Source: Ignavibacteria bacterium
GTDB taxonomy: Bacteria; Bacteroidota; Ignavibacteria; Ignavibacteriales; Melioribacteraceae
Assembly: GCA_027347805.1 (NCBI GenBank)
Contig: DAIEQP010000247.1
Location: 1 to 10,777, forward strand
Length of the DNA: 10,777 nt
Direction of reading: 5' to 3'
Position 1 is the first letter of the stretch; every line of letters starts with the position of its first letter. A model generated the notes under the pieces. It ran no database searches. It was given only the letters and a program-made list of their open reading frames with translations, and was not told the DNA's origin. Made by a program: the position numbers and the translations under genes. This document shows, one piece after another, positions 1-5,667 of the stretch.

Positions 1-324
1 CGGCATTATAAGATGAGCATGATGGCTAATTAATAATCTTCCTTTGATATTAATTCCCAACTTTTCAAGCTGGTCTATTTCGTCCAGTAATGCTTTGGGG
101 TCAATTACAACTCCATTGCCGATTAAACATATAACATCATCTCTTAATATACCAGAGGGTACAAGATGTAGTACAAATTTTTTGTCACCGACTTCAACTG
201 TATGACCAGCATTAGCGCCACCCTGGTATCGGACTACAAGTTCATAATCTTCGCTAAGTATATCAACGATTTTACCTTTACCTTCGTCTCCCCATTGGGT
301 GCCAACAATAATTGTTACACTCAT
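1..324 (-). CDS. purA: Adenylosuccinate synthetase, N-terminal part (cut by left window edge)
   Basis: PurA joins IMP and aspartate, using GTP, to make adenylosuccinate, the first committed step to AMP; it is a cytosolic enzyme. Only the first 108 residues are in the window and the frame is open to base 1. The N-terminus carries the family's phosphate-binding segment VGTQWGDEGKGK (residues 7-18), with the catalytic Asp at position 13, and the IMP-binding stretch RYQGGANAGHT (32-42) with the catalytic His at 41. Later matches to the family are HLVPSGIL and IGNGVVIDP. The ATG at 324-322 gives the expected short lead to the P-loop and follows an AGAGGAA ribosome binding site five bases upstream. 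The gene is on the same strand as the STAS gene at 401-742, with a hairpin terminator between them. Identification is very secure. Confidence 0.97.
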   Translation of the reverse strand, partial: MSVTIIVGTQWGDEGKGKIVDILSEDYELVVRYQGGANAGHTVEVGDKKFVLHLVPSGILRDDVICLIGNGVVIDPKALLDEIDQLEKLGINIKGRLLISHHAHLIMP

Positions 325-327
325 TAT

Positions 328-334
328 TTCCTCT
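328..334 (-). promoter_or_regulatory. Ribosome binding site of purA
   Basis: On the minus strand AGAGGAA lies five bases before the purA ATG. It is only about a dozen bases downstream of the T tract of the hairpin at 353-378, so the purA leader between hairpin and start codon contains little other than this site. Confidence 0.7.
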
Positions 335-345
335 TTGATAAACAC

Positions 346-378
346 AAAAAAAACTCCGGTCTTTACTTTGACCGGAGT
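346..378 (-). terminator. Intrinsic terminator between STAS gene and purA, in the purA leader
   Basis: A perfect 9-bp stem (ACTCCGGTC at 353-361 pairing with GACCGGAGT at 370-378) encloses an 8-base loop. Read on the minus strand it is followed directly by seven T residues (352-346), a classic intrinsic terminator for the STAS gene that ends at 401. On the plus strand a T run (383-388) lies four bases after the stem, so it might also work weakly in that direction, although no plus-strand gene reads into it. Its position just before the purA ribosome binding site means purA transcripts must start inside or after it, or read through it. Confidence 0.85.
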
Positions 379-400
379 CGAATTTTTTATAAGGTGCTAA

Positions 401-742
401 TTAATTTCCAAAACTTTTTATTGCATCATCAACAGTAGCAAAATTTTCAAATATTGTAATAAGTTTTGTAATAACAAGTAAGCTTTCGATTTTTTCAGTA
501 GCATTGGCAAGTTTTAATGAACCGCCTCCATTTTTCATGGTTGTGTAGCCGCTGATAAGCATGCCTAATCCAGAGCTGTTCATAAATTTAGTTTCAGCTA
601 AATCAATCACAACATTTTTTTTCCCTTCATCAAGTAATTTATGGAGAAGGTCGCTGAATTCTTGTGCTTCCGGACCACCCATAACATTTCCTACTAATTC
701 AACAATAACTGCATTGTACTTCTCAAGTGGTTTGATTTTCAT
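401..742 (-). CDS. STAS-domain anti-sigma factor antagonist (SpoIIAA/RsbV-like)
   Basis: This 113-residue cytosolic protein is a single STAS domain. It has the usual N-terminal strand (NAVIVELVGNV), the amphipathic helix (EFSDLLHKLLDEG) and the signature FMNSSGLGML at 53-62, in which Ser56 aligns with the serine phosphorylated in SpoIIAA and RsbV (N replaces the usual preceding D). Proteins of this family bind an RsbW-type kinase when unphosphorylated and so free the kinase's other partner. The ATG at 742-740 follows AGGAG with five bases of spacing. The gene is transcribed away from the sigma-factor operon that starts at 960 and is closed by the hairpin at 346-378. It is clearly different from the second STAS protein at 4873-5226, so it is not a recent duplicate. 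Which kinase it pairs with is not visible; the one encoded at 5229-5666 is the obvious candidate. Confidence 0.92.
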   Translation of the reverse strand: MKIKPLEKYNAVIVELVGNVMGGPEAQEFSDLLHKLLDEGKKNVVIDLAETKFMNSSGLGMLISGYTTMKNGGGSLKLANATEKIESLLVITKLITIFENFATVDDAIKSFGN

Positions 743-747
743 AAATG

Positions 748-752
748 CTCCT
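748..752 (-). promoter_or_regulatory. Ribosome binding site of divergent STAS gene
   Basis: AGGAG on the minus strand, five bases before the ATG at 742. It is one of the few textbook Shine-Dalgarno sequences in the window and fixes this start. Confidence 0.75.
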
Positions 753-766
753 GATTTTATGTTAAA

Positions 767-794
767 ATTATATACGATTTCTGATTAATCCAAA
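767..794 (-). promoter_or_regulatory. Sigma-70-like promoter for the divergent STAS gene
   Basis: On the minus strand TATAAT (772-767) is a perfect -10 box, preceded after 16 bases by TTTGGA (794-789), a poor -35 but with the TTTG common in Bacteroidota-type promoters. Transcription would begin near 760, giving a leader of about 18 bases that contains the AGGAG site. The position fits well; the -35 is the weak point. Confidence 0.5.
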
Positions 795-889
795 TTAAGA
801 CCGGTAAATATAATTGGAGATAGATATAATTAATCACAAATATTTATATTGCTGACCAAAGTTATTTAATCTATGGCTAAAAAGAAAGT

Positions 890-918
890 TTGATAGGATA
901 CCAGGGCAGAATTATATT
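890..918 (+). promoter_or_regulatory. Sigma-70-like promoter of the sigma/partner-switch operon
   Basis: TTGATA (890-895, five of six to consensus) and TATATT (913-918, five of six) are separated by exactly 17 bases. Transcription would begin around 925, some 35 bases before the ATG at 960. The leader shows no Shine-Dalgarno sequence. This is the best housekeeping promoter candidate in the region between the divergent genes. Confidence 0.6.
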
Positions 919-927
919 TAAATAAAT

Positions 928-955
928 AGAACTCCTAAAACTCAATACCGTCTAA
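928..955 (+). promoter_or_regulatory. ECF-type promoter motif directly before the sigma gene (possible autoregulation)
   Basis: AGAACTC (928-934) and GTCTAA (950-955) are separated by 15 bases, closely resembling the GAAC / GTC(n)AA architecture of ECF sigma promoters such as those of E. coli RpoE. The -10 ends only four bases before the ATG at 960, so a transcript from it would be leaderless or nearly so. Many ECF genes are autoregulated, which makes the placement attractive, but the elements are short and could arise by chance in AT-rich DNA. Confidence 0.4.
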
Positions 956-959
956 AGAA

Positions 960-1559
960 ATGAATTTATCGAAAGAACAAGATCAATTTGATTTTACTGA
1001 AGCAAGAGGCGAACGAGAGATAGATTTTGAATTGATTCATCGTTTTATTGCCGGAGACGAATCAACTTTTAGAATTCTTGTTATCAAACACAAAGAGAAA
1101 GTAAGGAATTTAGTTTTCCTTACCTTAGGTGATGCAGAGTATGTTGATGATATTTCTCAGGATGTGTTTATAAGTGTATATCATAAACTGGCTGAATTTA
1201 GATTCGAATCTAAATTTACAACCTGGCTTTATAGAATTACAGTAAATAAATGCCGGGATTATTTAAGAAAGAAAAGAGTTAGAAGCATTTTTGTCCCCAT
1301 AAAAGATTCGGATACAGATTATGGGACAGGGCCTTTTTCCGAAAATGTTGATATTCCGAATCTTGTTAGAAGTGCAATTGAAAAACTGCCTGAAAAATTG
1401 CGTATTCCTCTTGTGAAAAGAGATATTGATGGATTTAGTTACAAAGAGATTGCCGATGAACTTGGAACTGAAGTTGGAACTGTGAAGTCCAGAATATTTA
1501 GAGCTCGTGAAACATTAAAAGTTTTATTGGAACCATATCAAAAAGAATTGAAAGTATAA
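960..1559 (+). CDS. ECF (extracytoplasmic function) RNA polymerase sigma factor, RpoE-like
   Basis: A 199-residue sigma-70 family factor with only regions 2 and 4, as expected for the ECF class. Region 2 covers about 25-97: LIHRFIAGDESTFRILV opens it, DAEYVDDISQDVFISVYHKL (118 onward in the nucleotide scale of region 2.1-2.2) is the core-binding part, and FTTWLYRITVNKCRDYLRKK is the -10 recognition segment. Region 4 covers about 140-192, with the helix-turn-helix FSYKEIADELGTEVGTVKSRIFRARETL recognising the -35. The ATG at 960 has no clear ribosome binding site; a TTG at 1032 (residue 25) right before region 2 is an alternative start, but the 24 extra residues are plausible coding sequence. 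It is the first gene of a seven-gene operon and the next begins one base after its stop. The usual small zinc-finger anti-sigma gene is absent, so its control is unknown; a partner-switch kinase is encoded further down. Confidence 0.95.
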   Translation: MNLSKEQDQFDFTEARGEREIDFELIHRFIAGDESTFRILVIKHKEKVRNLVFLTLGDAEYVDDISQDVFISVYHKLAEFRFESKFTTWLYRITVNKCRDYLRKKRVRSIFVPIKDSDTDYGTGPFSENVDIPNLVRSAIEKLPEKLRIPLVKRDIDGFSYKEIADELGTEVGTVKSRIFRARETLKVLLEPYQKELKV

Positions 1560-1560
1560 A

Positions 1561-2796
1561 ATGGAAAAACCATTGAAAAGATTTTTCTCATCGGAATTGT
1601 TCAGGAAAAATCTGCCTTTCATTTTCCTTCTATTGCTTACCATTTTGTTAATGATGTTTTTAAGATATAATAAAAAAAATATTTCCAAAATAATTGAGGA
1701 AGGTAAGCGAAATCTACTGACATTATATACATCCGGTTTACGTCCATTAATCTCTCAGACAGAAGTTTCTGAGGAGGATCTGTTTAATTTTGCTTTCTAT
1801 CAGAGTCTGCCGCTTGATAAGCAGAAAAATAAAGTCTTAATACTTTCCCATGAGCAGGGGCGTCAGGTCTATGAAATAAAGACTACAGATTACAATAGAA
1901 ACACTAAAAACTATGAAGCATTTGTGAAAGTACTCGGAATGGATAATAGAGGAAAACTTCTTGCGGATTCTGTTTTAGGCTCATATAAAAAAGATATTTA
2001 TGCATGTGTCTTATCAAACGATAAAGATGCTTATGCAATAAATCCTAGAATTGTGAAAGTTCAGCAGGCAATGCTTGCCGATCTAATGACTCTTGCATAC
2101 AAAGTTAATTCGAAAAAGGCGGAAAAGTTTTTTATTTCTCCTGATCAGTTAAAGAATACTGAATTTGCTTCATTAATTAAATCTGCAAAGCAGCCGGCTA
2201 CAAATGAATATTTTTTGATTACACCCGACACAGTAGCAAAGACAGATTTGTTCTGGGATCAAAAAAAGTTTAATAATGAGTTGAAAGCATATGAACTTGG
2301 TAAATTGGCTGCTTCCGATATTGCACGGGATCAGTCTTTTAACTGGAAATTTGAATCGCATACCAATAACGAAATGAAGAGCAACGAGAATAACATTGAT
2401 TTTAAAATTGATCCCAAAATTGCAAAAGTGACAATACCAATGAATCACATTAACAGATTAATAAATGATTCTTTGAGGAATGTTTTAGAAGAAGTCCAAA
2501 GAAAAATAAGAGAAGCTGCAGTTAATATGCCTAGGTTGAAAAAGAGGATTCCCGGAACACCACAAGATATGATCCCGCCTGTTGCTGAATTTGGTCTTAA
2601 AATTTCCGAACAGACTTTGAAAGCTGTTGGAGATATGAATATTCCCAAAATAATTGAAGAAGCTATGAAAGCAAGCGGTGAATATGAATCAATGATGAAA
2701 GATTCTGTTAAGATGAAAAAGTGGAAGGCCAAAATGCGTGAAGCAAATAAGAGACTAAGAAAACTTGGTATGGATTCCTTAAACATTGCCGAATAA
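1561..2796 (+). CDS. Unrecognised membrane-anchored protein in the anti-sigma position
   Basis: I do not recognise this 411-residue protein. It has a basic N-terminus (KPLKRFF, FRKN), one strong hydrophobic segment at about 18-35 (rich in L, I, M and F) and then a long hydrophilic body. By the positive-inside tendency the N-terminus is probably cytoplasmic and the body extracytoplasmic, but basic residues flank both sides of the segment (RYNKKN follows it), so topology is uncertain. Residues 90-260 look mixed alpha/beta; from about 295 to the end the protein is very rich in K, R, E and M and predicted helical by eye. No zinc-binding HxxxCxxC motif or other anti-sigma signature is present. It starts one base after the ECF sigma gene stop, the slot where membrane anti-sigma factors usually sit, so a regulatory or sensory partner of that sigma factor is a fair guess and no more. 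Confidence 0.85.
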   Translation: MEKPLKRFFSSELFRKNLPFIFLLLLTILLMMFLRYNKKNISKIIEEGKRNLLTLYTSGLRPLISQTEVSEEDLFNFAFYQSLPLDKQKNKVLILSHEQGRQVYEIKTTDYNRNTKNYEAFVKVLGMDNRGKLLADSVLGSYKKDIYACVLSNDKDAYAINPRIVKVQQAMLADLMTLAYKVNSKKAEKFFISPDQLKNTEFASLIKSAKQPATNEYFLITPDTVAKTDLFWDQKKFNNELKAYELGKLAASDIARDQSFNWKFESHTNNEMKSNENNIDFKIDPKIAKVTIPMNHINRLINDSLRNVLEEVQRKIREAAVNMPRLKKRIPGTPQDMIPPVAEFGLKISEQTLKAVGDMNIPKIIEEAMKASGEYESMMKDSVKMKKWKAKMREANKRLRKLGMDSLNIAE

Positions 2797-2814
2797 CTTT
2801 TAATGAAAATATAG

Positions 2815-4854
2815 ATGAGTTCGAATTCAAAAATACTTTCTGCAAGAGGGCTGGAGAATGCAATACTTCTTTCTGTCCTTCTATTCCTTTTCAATTTGAT
2901 TTTTCCTCAGCACGATGTTGTTGTGTTAATGATAATAAATGAAATCCTGGTTTTCGGATCTCTTTATTTTTTATACAACTATCTGCATCGTTCATTAGCT
3001 TATAAAACGGATTCACCTCTTTCCTTAGTACTTAATGCGGGAATTTTAGGAGCTTTACTTTTCTTCATCCTTTCAATTGCAAACTCTGTTCTACAGACAG
3101 GCAAAGATGGAAAGATTTCATTTTCTTTTTTTAATTCCCTGCTATTTATAATTCTAATATTTCTTTTTATAGCAGCGATAGTCTACATTTTCGCATCATT
3201 CAGAGAATTGTTTTTTCTCCGCCAAAAGAAAGATCCAAGCACATATTTTTCAACAATGCTTTCATTTTTTACACTTAGCTTTTTTTCAAATATCCTAATT
3301 CATTTTGATTCATCACTTGATTATCCGCGGGATGCATTTTTTTATGTAACGATAATATTAATCATAATTAATTCGATTAGAGTTGCCTGGATAGCCTTCC
3401 TAACGAAGAAGCAGAAATATTACTTACTGGGATTGGCTGTAGTTCTTTCAATTGTATTCGGTTTTGGTTTTGCATTAATCATAGACTCAAAAATAGGGCA
3501 GATGGTCTTATCATTTTCACCAGGGTTGCGAACAATTTTCAGCCTAGTGATGATTTACGGTATGATTTATTTCATCGTTATTTTTTTTACGACACTGTTT
3601 CATTTGCCAACTGCCGAAGCTTTTGATAGAAAAGCCCAGGAAGTTACATCAATGATGGATGTAACAAAATTGATGACGCAGGTTTTTGATTTTAAGGATC
3701 TTGCCGATACAATTACTTCTATGACCACCAAGGTTTGTAATTCTGATTCTGCATGGCTGATCACTAAAAATGCAAATGGGATCCAGCTGAATTCTGTGCA
3801 CAATATTGGTTATGTAGATGCAAACGAAGTGAGTGACAAAGTTCTTGGTTCCGGTGACCCTTCATTTGATCAGATTGAGATTATCGATTACGAAGCTTTA
3901 TTCGCAGATAGAAAATATAAAGAACATCATTACCACATGATTGCTGTTGCCCCGCTTGAAGTTCATGGCAAGATAAACGGATATTTATTTGCCGCCAGAA
4001 ATAAAGAAAAACCTTTTGATGTTGATGATCGGAGATCAGTTCAAACATTTGCTAATTATGCGGCAGTTGCACTTGAAAATGCTATGCTTATCCAGGAATC
4101 GATAGAAAAAGAAAGATTGGAAAAAGAACTTGATGTTGCACGCGATATTCAAAGAAAAATTCTTCCGGTTAATGTCCCATCTTCAAAAGAATTAAGTATA
4201 TCCGCACTATTCGTTCCTGCTTTTGAAGTTGGCGGAGATTATTATGATTTTTTCGAACTTGACAGTGAAAATGTTGCTTTTGTTGTTGCAGATGTTTCTG
4301 GTAAAGGAATTTCTGCTGCATTTATTATGGCAGAAGTGAAAGGAATTTTTGAATCACTGAGCACAATTTTTAGCAATCCCAAGGAATTATTGATTAAGGT
4401 GAATGAGATTCTTAAGGGAAATCTTGATAGGAAAAATTTTGTGACAGCTATTTATGGTGTACTTAATCGCAAGACAGGTGTTTTAAATATTTCTCGTGCT
4501 GGTCATACTCCAATTTTGAAATGCAGTGAAGGAAGTGTTGAACGATTGCAGCCAAGCGGAATTGGACTTGGATTGGATTTTTCAAATAGTTTTTCAAATT
4601 CTTTGAAACAATTGGAAATTCAGTTGCAGAATAATGATATTATCGCCTGTTATTCTGACGGTATTACAGAAGCAAAGAATTCCCAAGGGGATGATTTCGG
4701 TTTTGACAGGTTGGAACAGTTGATTTGTAAAAACAGCTTTAAAAATCTTGATGATATTTCTAATGTAATTATGAAGGAGTTGAGCCTTTTTTCTCAGGAT
4801 AACTCCCAGCATGACGATATAACTTTAGTGTTGTTCAAATGGATAAAACAATAA
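2815..4854 (+). CDS. Membrane GAF-domain SpoIIE/RsbU-type PP2C serine phosphatase (phosphatase 1)
   Basis: Predicted to dephosphorylate a STAS antagonist in response to a signal. The 679-residue protein begins with about eight hydrophobic segments (roughly 13-32, 35-56, 70-92, 104-128, 145-163, 174-196, 202-223 and 239-262), then a GAF domain (about 277-425), a charged helical linker (427-450, ending ARDIQRKILP) and a SpoIIE/PP2C domain (about 455-677). The metal-binding motifs are complete: GGDYYD (473-478), DVSGKG (493-498), SDGITEA (614-620) and QHDDIT (665-670); RAGHTP (561-566) is also typical of the family. The ATG at 2815 has no good Shine-Dalgarno, and an ATG at 2803 is closed after three codons, so 2815 is the first usable start. 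The gap from the previous gene is 18 bases, the largest in the operon. The gene ends with three tandem in-frame TAA codons (4852-4860). Confidence 0.95.
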   Translation: MSSNSKILSARGLENAILLSVLLFLFNLIFPQHDVVVLMIINEILVFGSLYFLYNYLHRSLAYKTDSPLSLVLNAGILGALLFFILSIANSVLQTGKDGKISFSFFNSLLFIILIFLFIAAIVYIFASFRELFFLRQKKDPSTYFSTMLSFFTLSFFSNILIHFDSSLDYPRDAFFYVTIILIIINSIRVAWIAFLTKKQKYYLLGLAVVLSIVFGFGFALIIDSKIGQMVLSFSPGLRTIFSLVMIYGMIYFIVIFFTTLFHLPTAEAFDRKAQEVTSMMDVTKLMTQVFDFKDLADTITSMTTKVCNSDSAWLITKNANGIQLNSVHNIGYVDANEVSDKVLGSGDPSFDQIEIIDYEALFADRKYKEHHYHMIAVAPLEVHGKINGYLFAARNKEKPFDVDDRRSVQTFANYAAVALENAMLIQESIEKERLEKELDVARDIQRKILPVNVPSSKELSISALFVPAFEVGGDYYDFFELDSENVAFVVADVSGKGISAAFIMAEVKGIFESLSTIFSNPKELLIKVNEILKGNLDRKNFVTAIYGVLNRKTGVLNISRAGHTPILKCSEGSVERLQPSGIGLGLDFSNSFSNSLKQLEIQLQNNDIIACYSDGITEAKNSQGDDFGFDRLEQLICKNSFKNLDDISNVIMKELSLFSQDNSQHDDITLVLFKWIKQ

Positions 4855-4861
4855 TAATAAT

Positions 4862-4865
4862 GGAG
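4862..4865 (+). promoter_or_regulatory. Strong ribosome binding site of the STAS antagonist
   Basis: GGAG lies seven bases before the ATG at 4873. It is the clearest Shine-Dalgarno in the whole operon and contrasts with the TTG-initiated kinase that follows, suggesting the antagonist is made in excess of the kinase. Confidence 0.7.
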
Positions 4866-4872
4866 ATATTTA

Positions 4873-5226
4873 ATGGCTGAATTCAATGTCAACTTACGGG
4901 GTGTCGGTTCCGTAAGTGTAATTGACGTTAAAGGATATCTCGATGCTCACACAGCTCCTGAATTGGAGAATGTATTCAATAATTTACTTGATCAGAAACA
5001 GTATCAAGTAGTTGTGAATTTTGATGATTTGAAATACATCAGCAGTGCGGGCCTTGGGGTATTTATGGCGTATGTAGAAACCATGAGGGAGAACCAAGGC
5101 GACATCAAGTTCTCGAACATGAAGGAAAATGTTTATAACATTTTTGATTTACTCGGTTTTCCAATTCTTTATGAATTTTTCAAAGAAGAAAAAGATGCTA
5201 TCCAAAAATTTAGTGAGCAAGTATAA
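4873..5226 (+). CDS. STAS-domain anti-sigma factor antagonist, operon copy (RsbV/SpoIIAA-like)
   Basis: A 117-residue single STAS domain and the likely shared substrate of the neighbouring kinase and the three phosphatases. The N-terminal strand and turn are VSVIDVKGYLDAHTAPELE (14-32), and the signature is YISSAGLGVF at 55-64. Aligning it with SpoIIAA and RsbV puts the phosphoacceptor at Ser58, with Ser57 in place of the usual Asp; the ISSAGL form is common in STAS proteins outside the Firmicutes. The unphosphorylated form is expected to bind the kinase, and the phosphorylated form to let go. The gene sits between phosphatase 1 and the kinase, the same antagonist-kinase order as in rsbV-rsbW and spoIIAA-spoIIAB. 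The ATG is fixed by the GGAG at 4862. Function class is very secure; the output controlled is not. Confidence 0.95.
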   Translation: MAEFNVNLRGVGSVSVIDVKGYLDAHTAPELENVFNNLLDQKQYQVVVNFDDLKYISSAGLGVFMAYVETMRENQGDIKFSNMKENVYNIFDLLGFPILYEFFKEEKDAIQKFSEQV

Positions 5227-5228
5227 AA

Positions 5229-5666
5229 TTGAATTCAGCTGAAAACATATTTCACAAAGAAATTGTCGTCAAAAGCTCTACCGACAATCTTTCCCAGATT
5301 CGCGATTTCACAAAAGCTGCTGCTGAATTTAGTGGTTTTTCTGAAGAAACTGTCGGAAAGATAATACTTGCTGTTGACGAAGCTTGTACTAATATTATTA
5401 AACATGCTTATAAAAATTCTCCAGATGGCCAGATTGATTTATCAATTAAATTAGAAAACGGAAAATTCTCCATTTCAATTATTGACCACGGTGTACACTT
5501 TGACCCTACCAGAATACCGGAACCGGATCTTAAAGAATATTACAAACAAAAAAGAGTTGGTGGACTTGGTATGTTTTTGATAAAACGGCTTATGGATGAA
5601 GTAAACTATTATACGCTTTCAGGCAATAAAAATCAGGTCATATTAGTCAAATATCTCTCAAGATAA
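5229..5666 (+). CDS. RsbW/SpoIIAB-type serine kinase (anti-sigma factor, GHKL ATPase fold)
   Basis: This 145-residue cytosolic protein is a minimal HATPase_c domain of the anti-sigma kinase type. The N box is LAVDEACTNIIKHAYK (47-62), with Glu51 as the likely catalytic base, Asn55 as Mg-ATP ligand and the family's HA at 59-60. The G1 box is IIDHG (84-88), with Asp86 contacting adenine, and the G2 box is VGGLGMFLIK (110-119). Such kinases bind either a target protein or the STAS antagonist, and inactivate the antagonist by serine phosphorylation. The only start upstream of the domain is a TTG at 5229, two bases after the STAS stop; the first in-frame ATG lies beyond the N box and would destroy the protein. 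With no good Shine-Dalgarno, translation probably depends on coupling to the STAS gene. Whether its target is the ECF sigma at 960 or a regulator elsewhere cannot be told from sequence. Confidence 0.93.
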   Translation: MNSAENIFHKEIVVKSSTDNLSQIRDFTKAAAEFSGFSEETVGKIILAVDEACTNIIKHAYKNSPDGQIDLSIKLENGKFSISIIDHGVHFDPTRIPEPDLKEYYKQKRVGGLGMFLIKRLMDEVNYYTLSGNKNQVILVKYLSR

Positions 5667-5667
5667 G

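Noticed and set aside
202..438. Plus-strand open frame across the purA start and the terminator
   Set aside because: It runs antisense to the PurA P-loop region and through the hairpin, so it is a by-product of AT-rich sequence.
743..959. Possible small RNA or riboswitch in the divergent intergenic region
   Set aside because: The 217 bases are AT-rich with no strong hairpin or internal terminator; the visible signals are promoter boxes for the two flanking genes.
2173..2894. Minus-strand open frames opposite the unrecognised gene and the start of phosphatase 1
   Set aside because: They lie antisense to well-supported coding sequence, overlap each other, lack ribosome binding sites and encode low-complexity, cysteine- and phenylalanine-rich peptides without family features.
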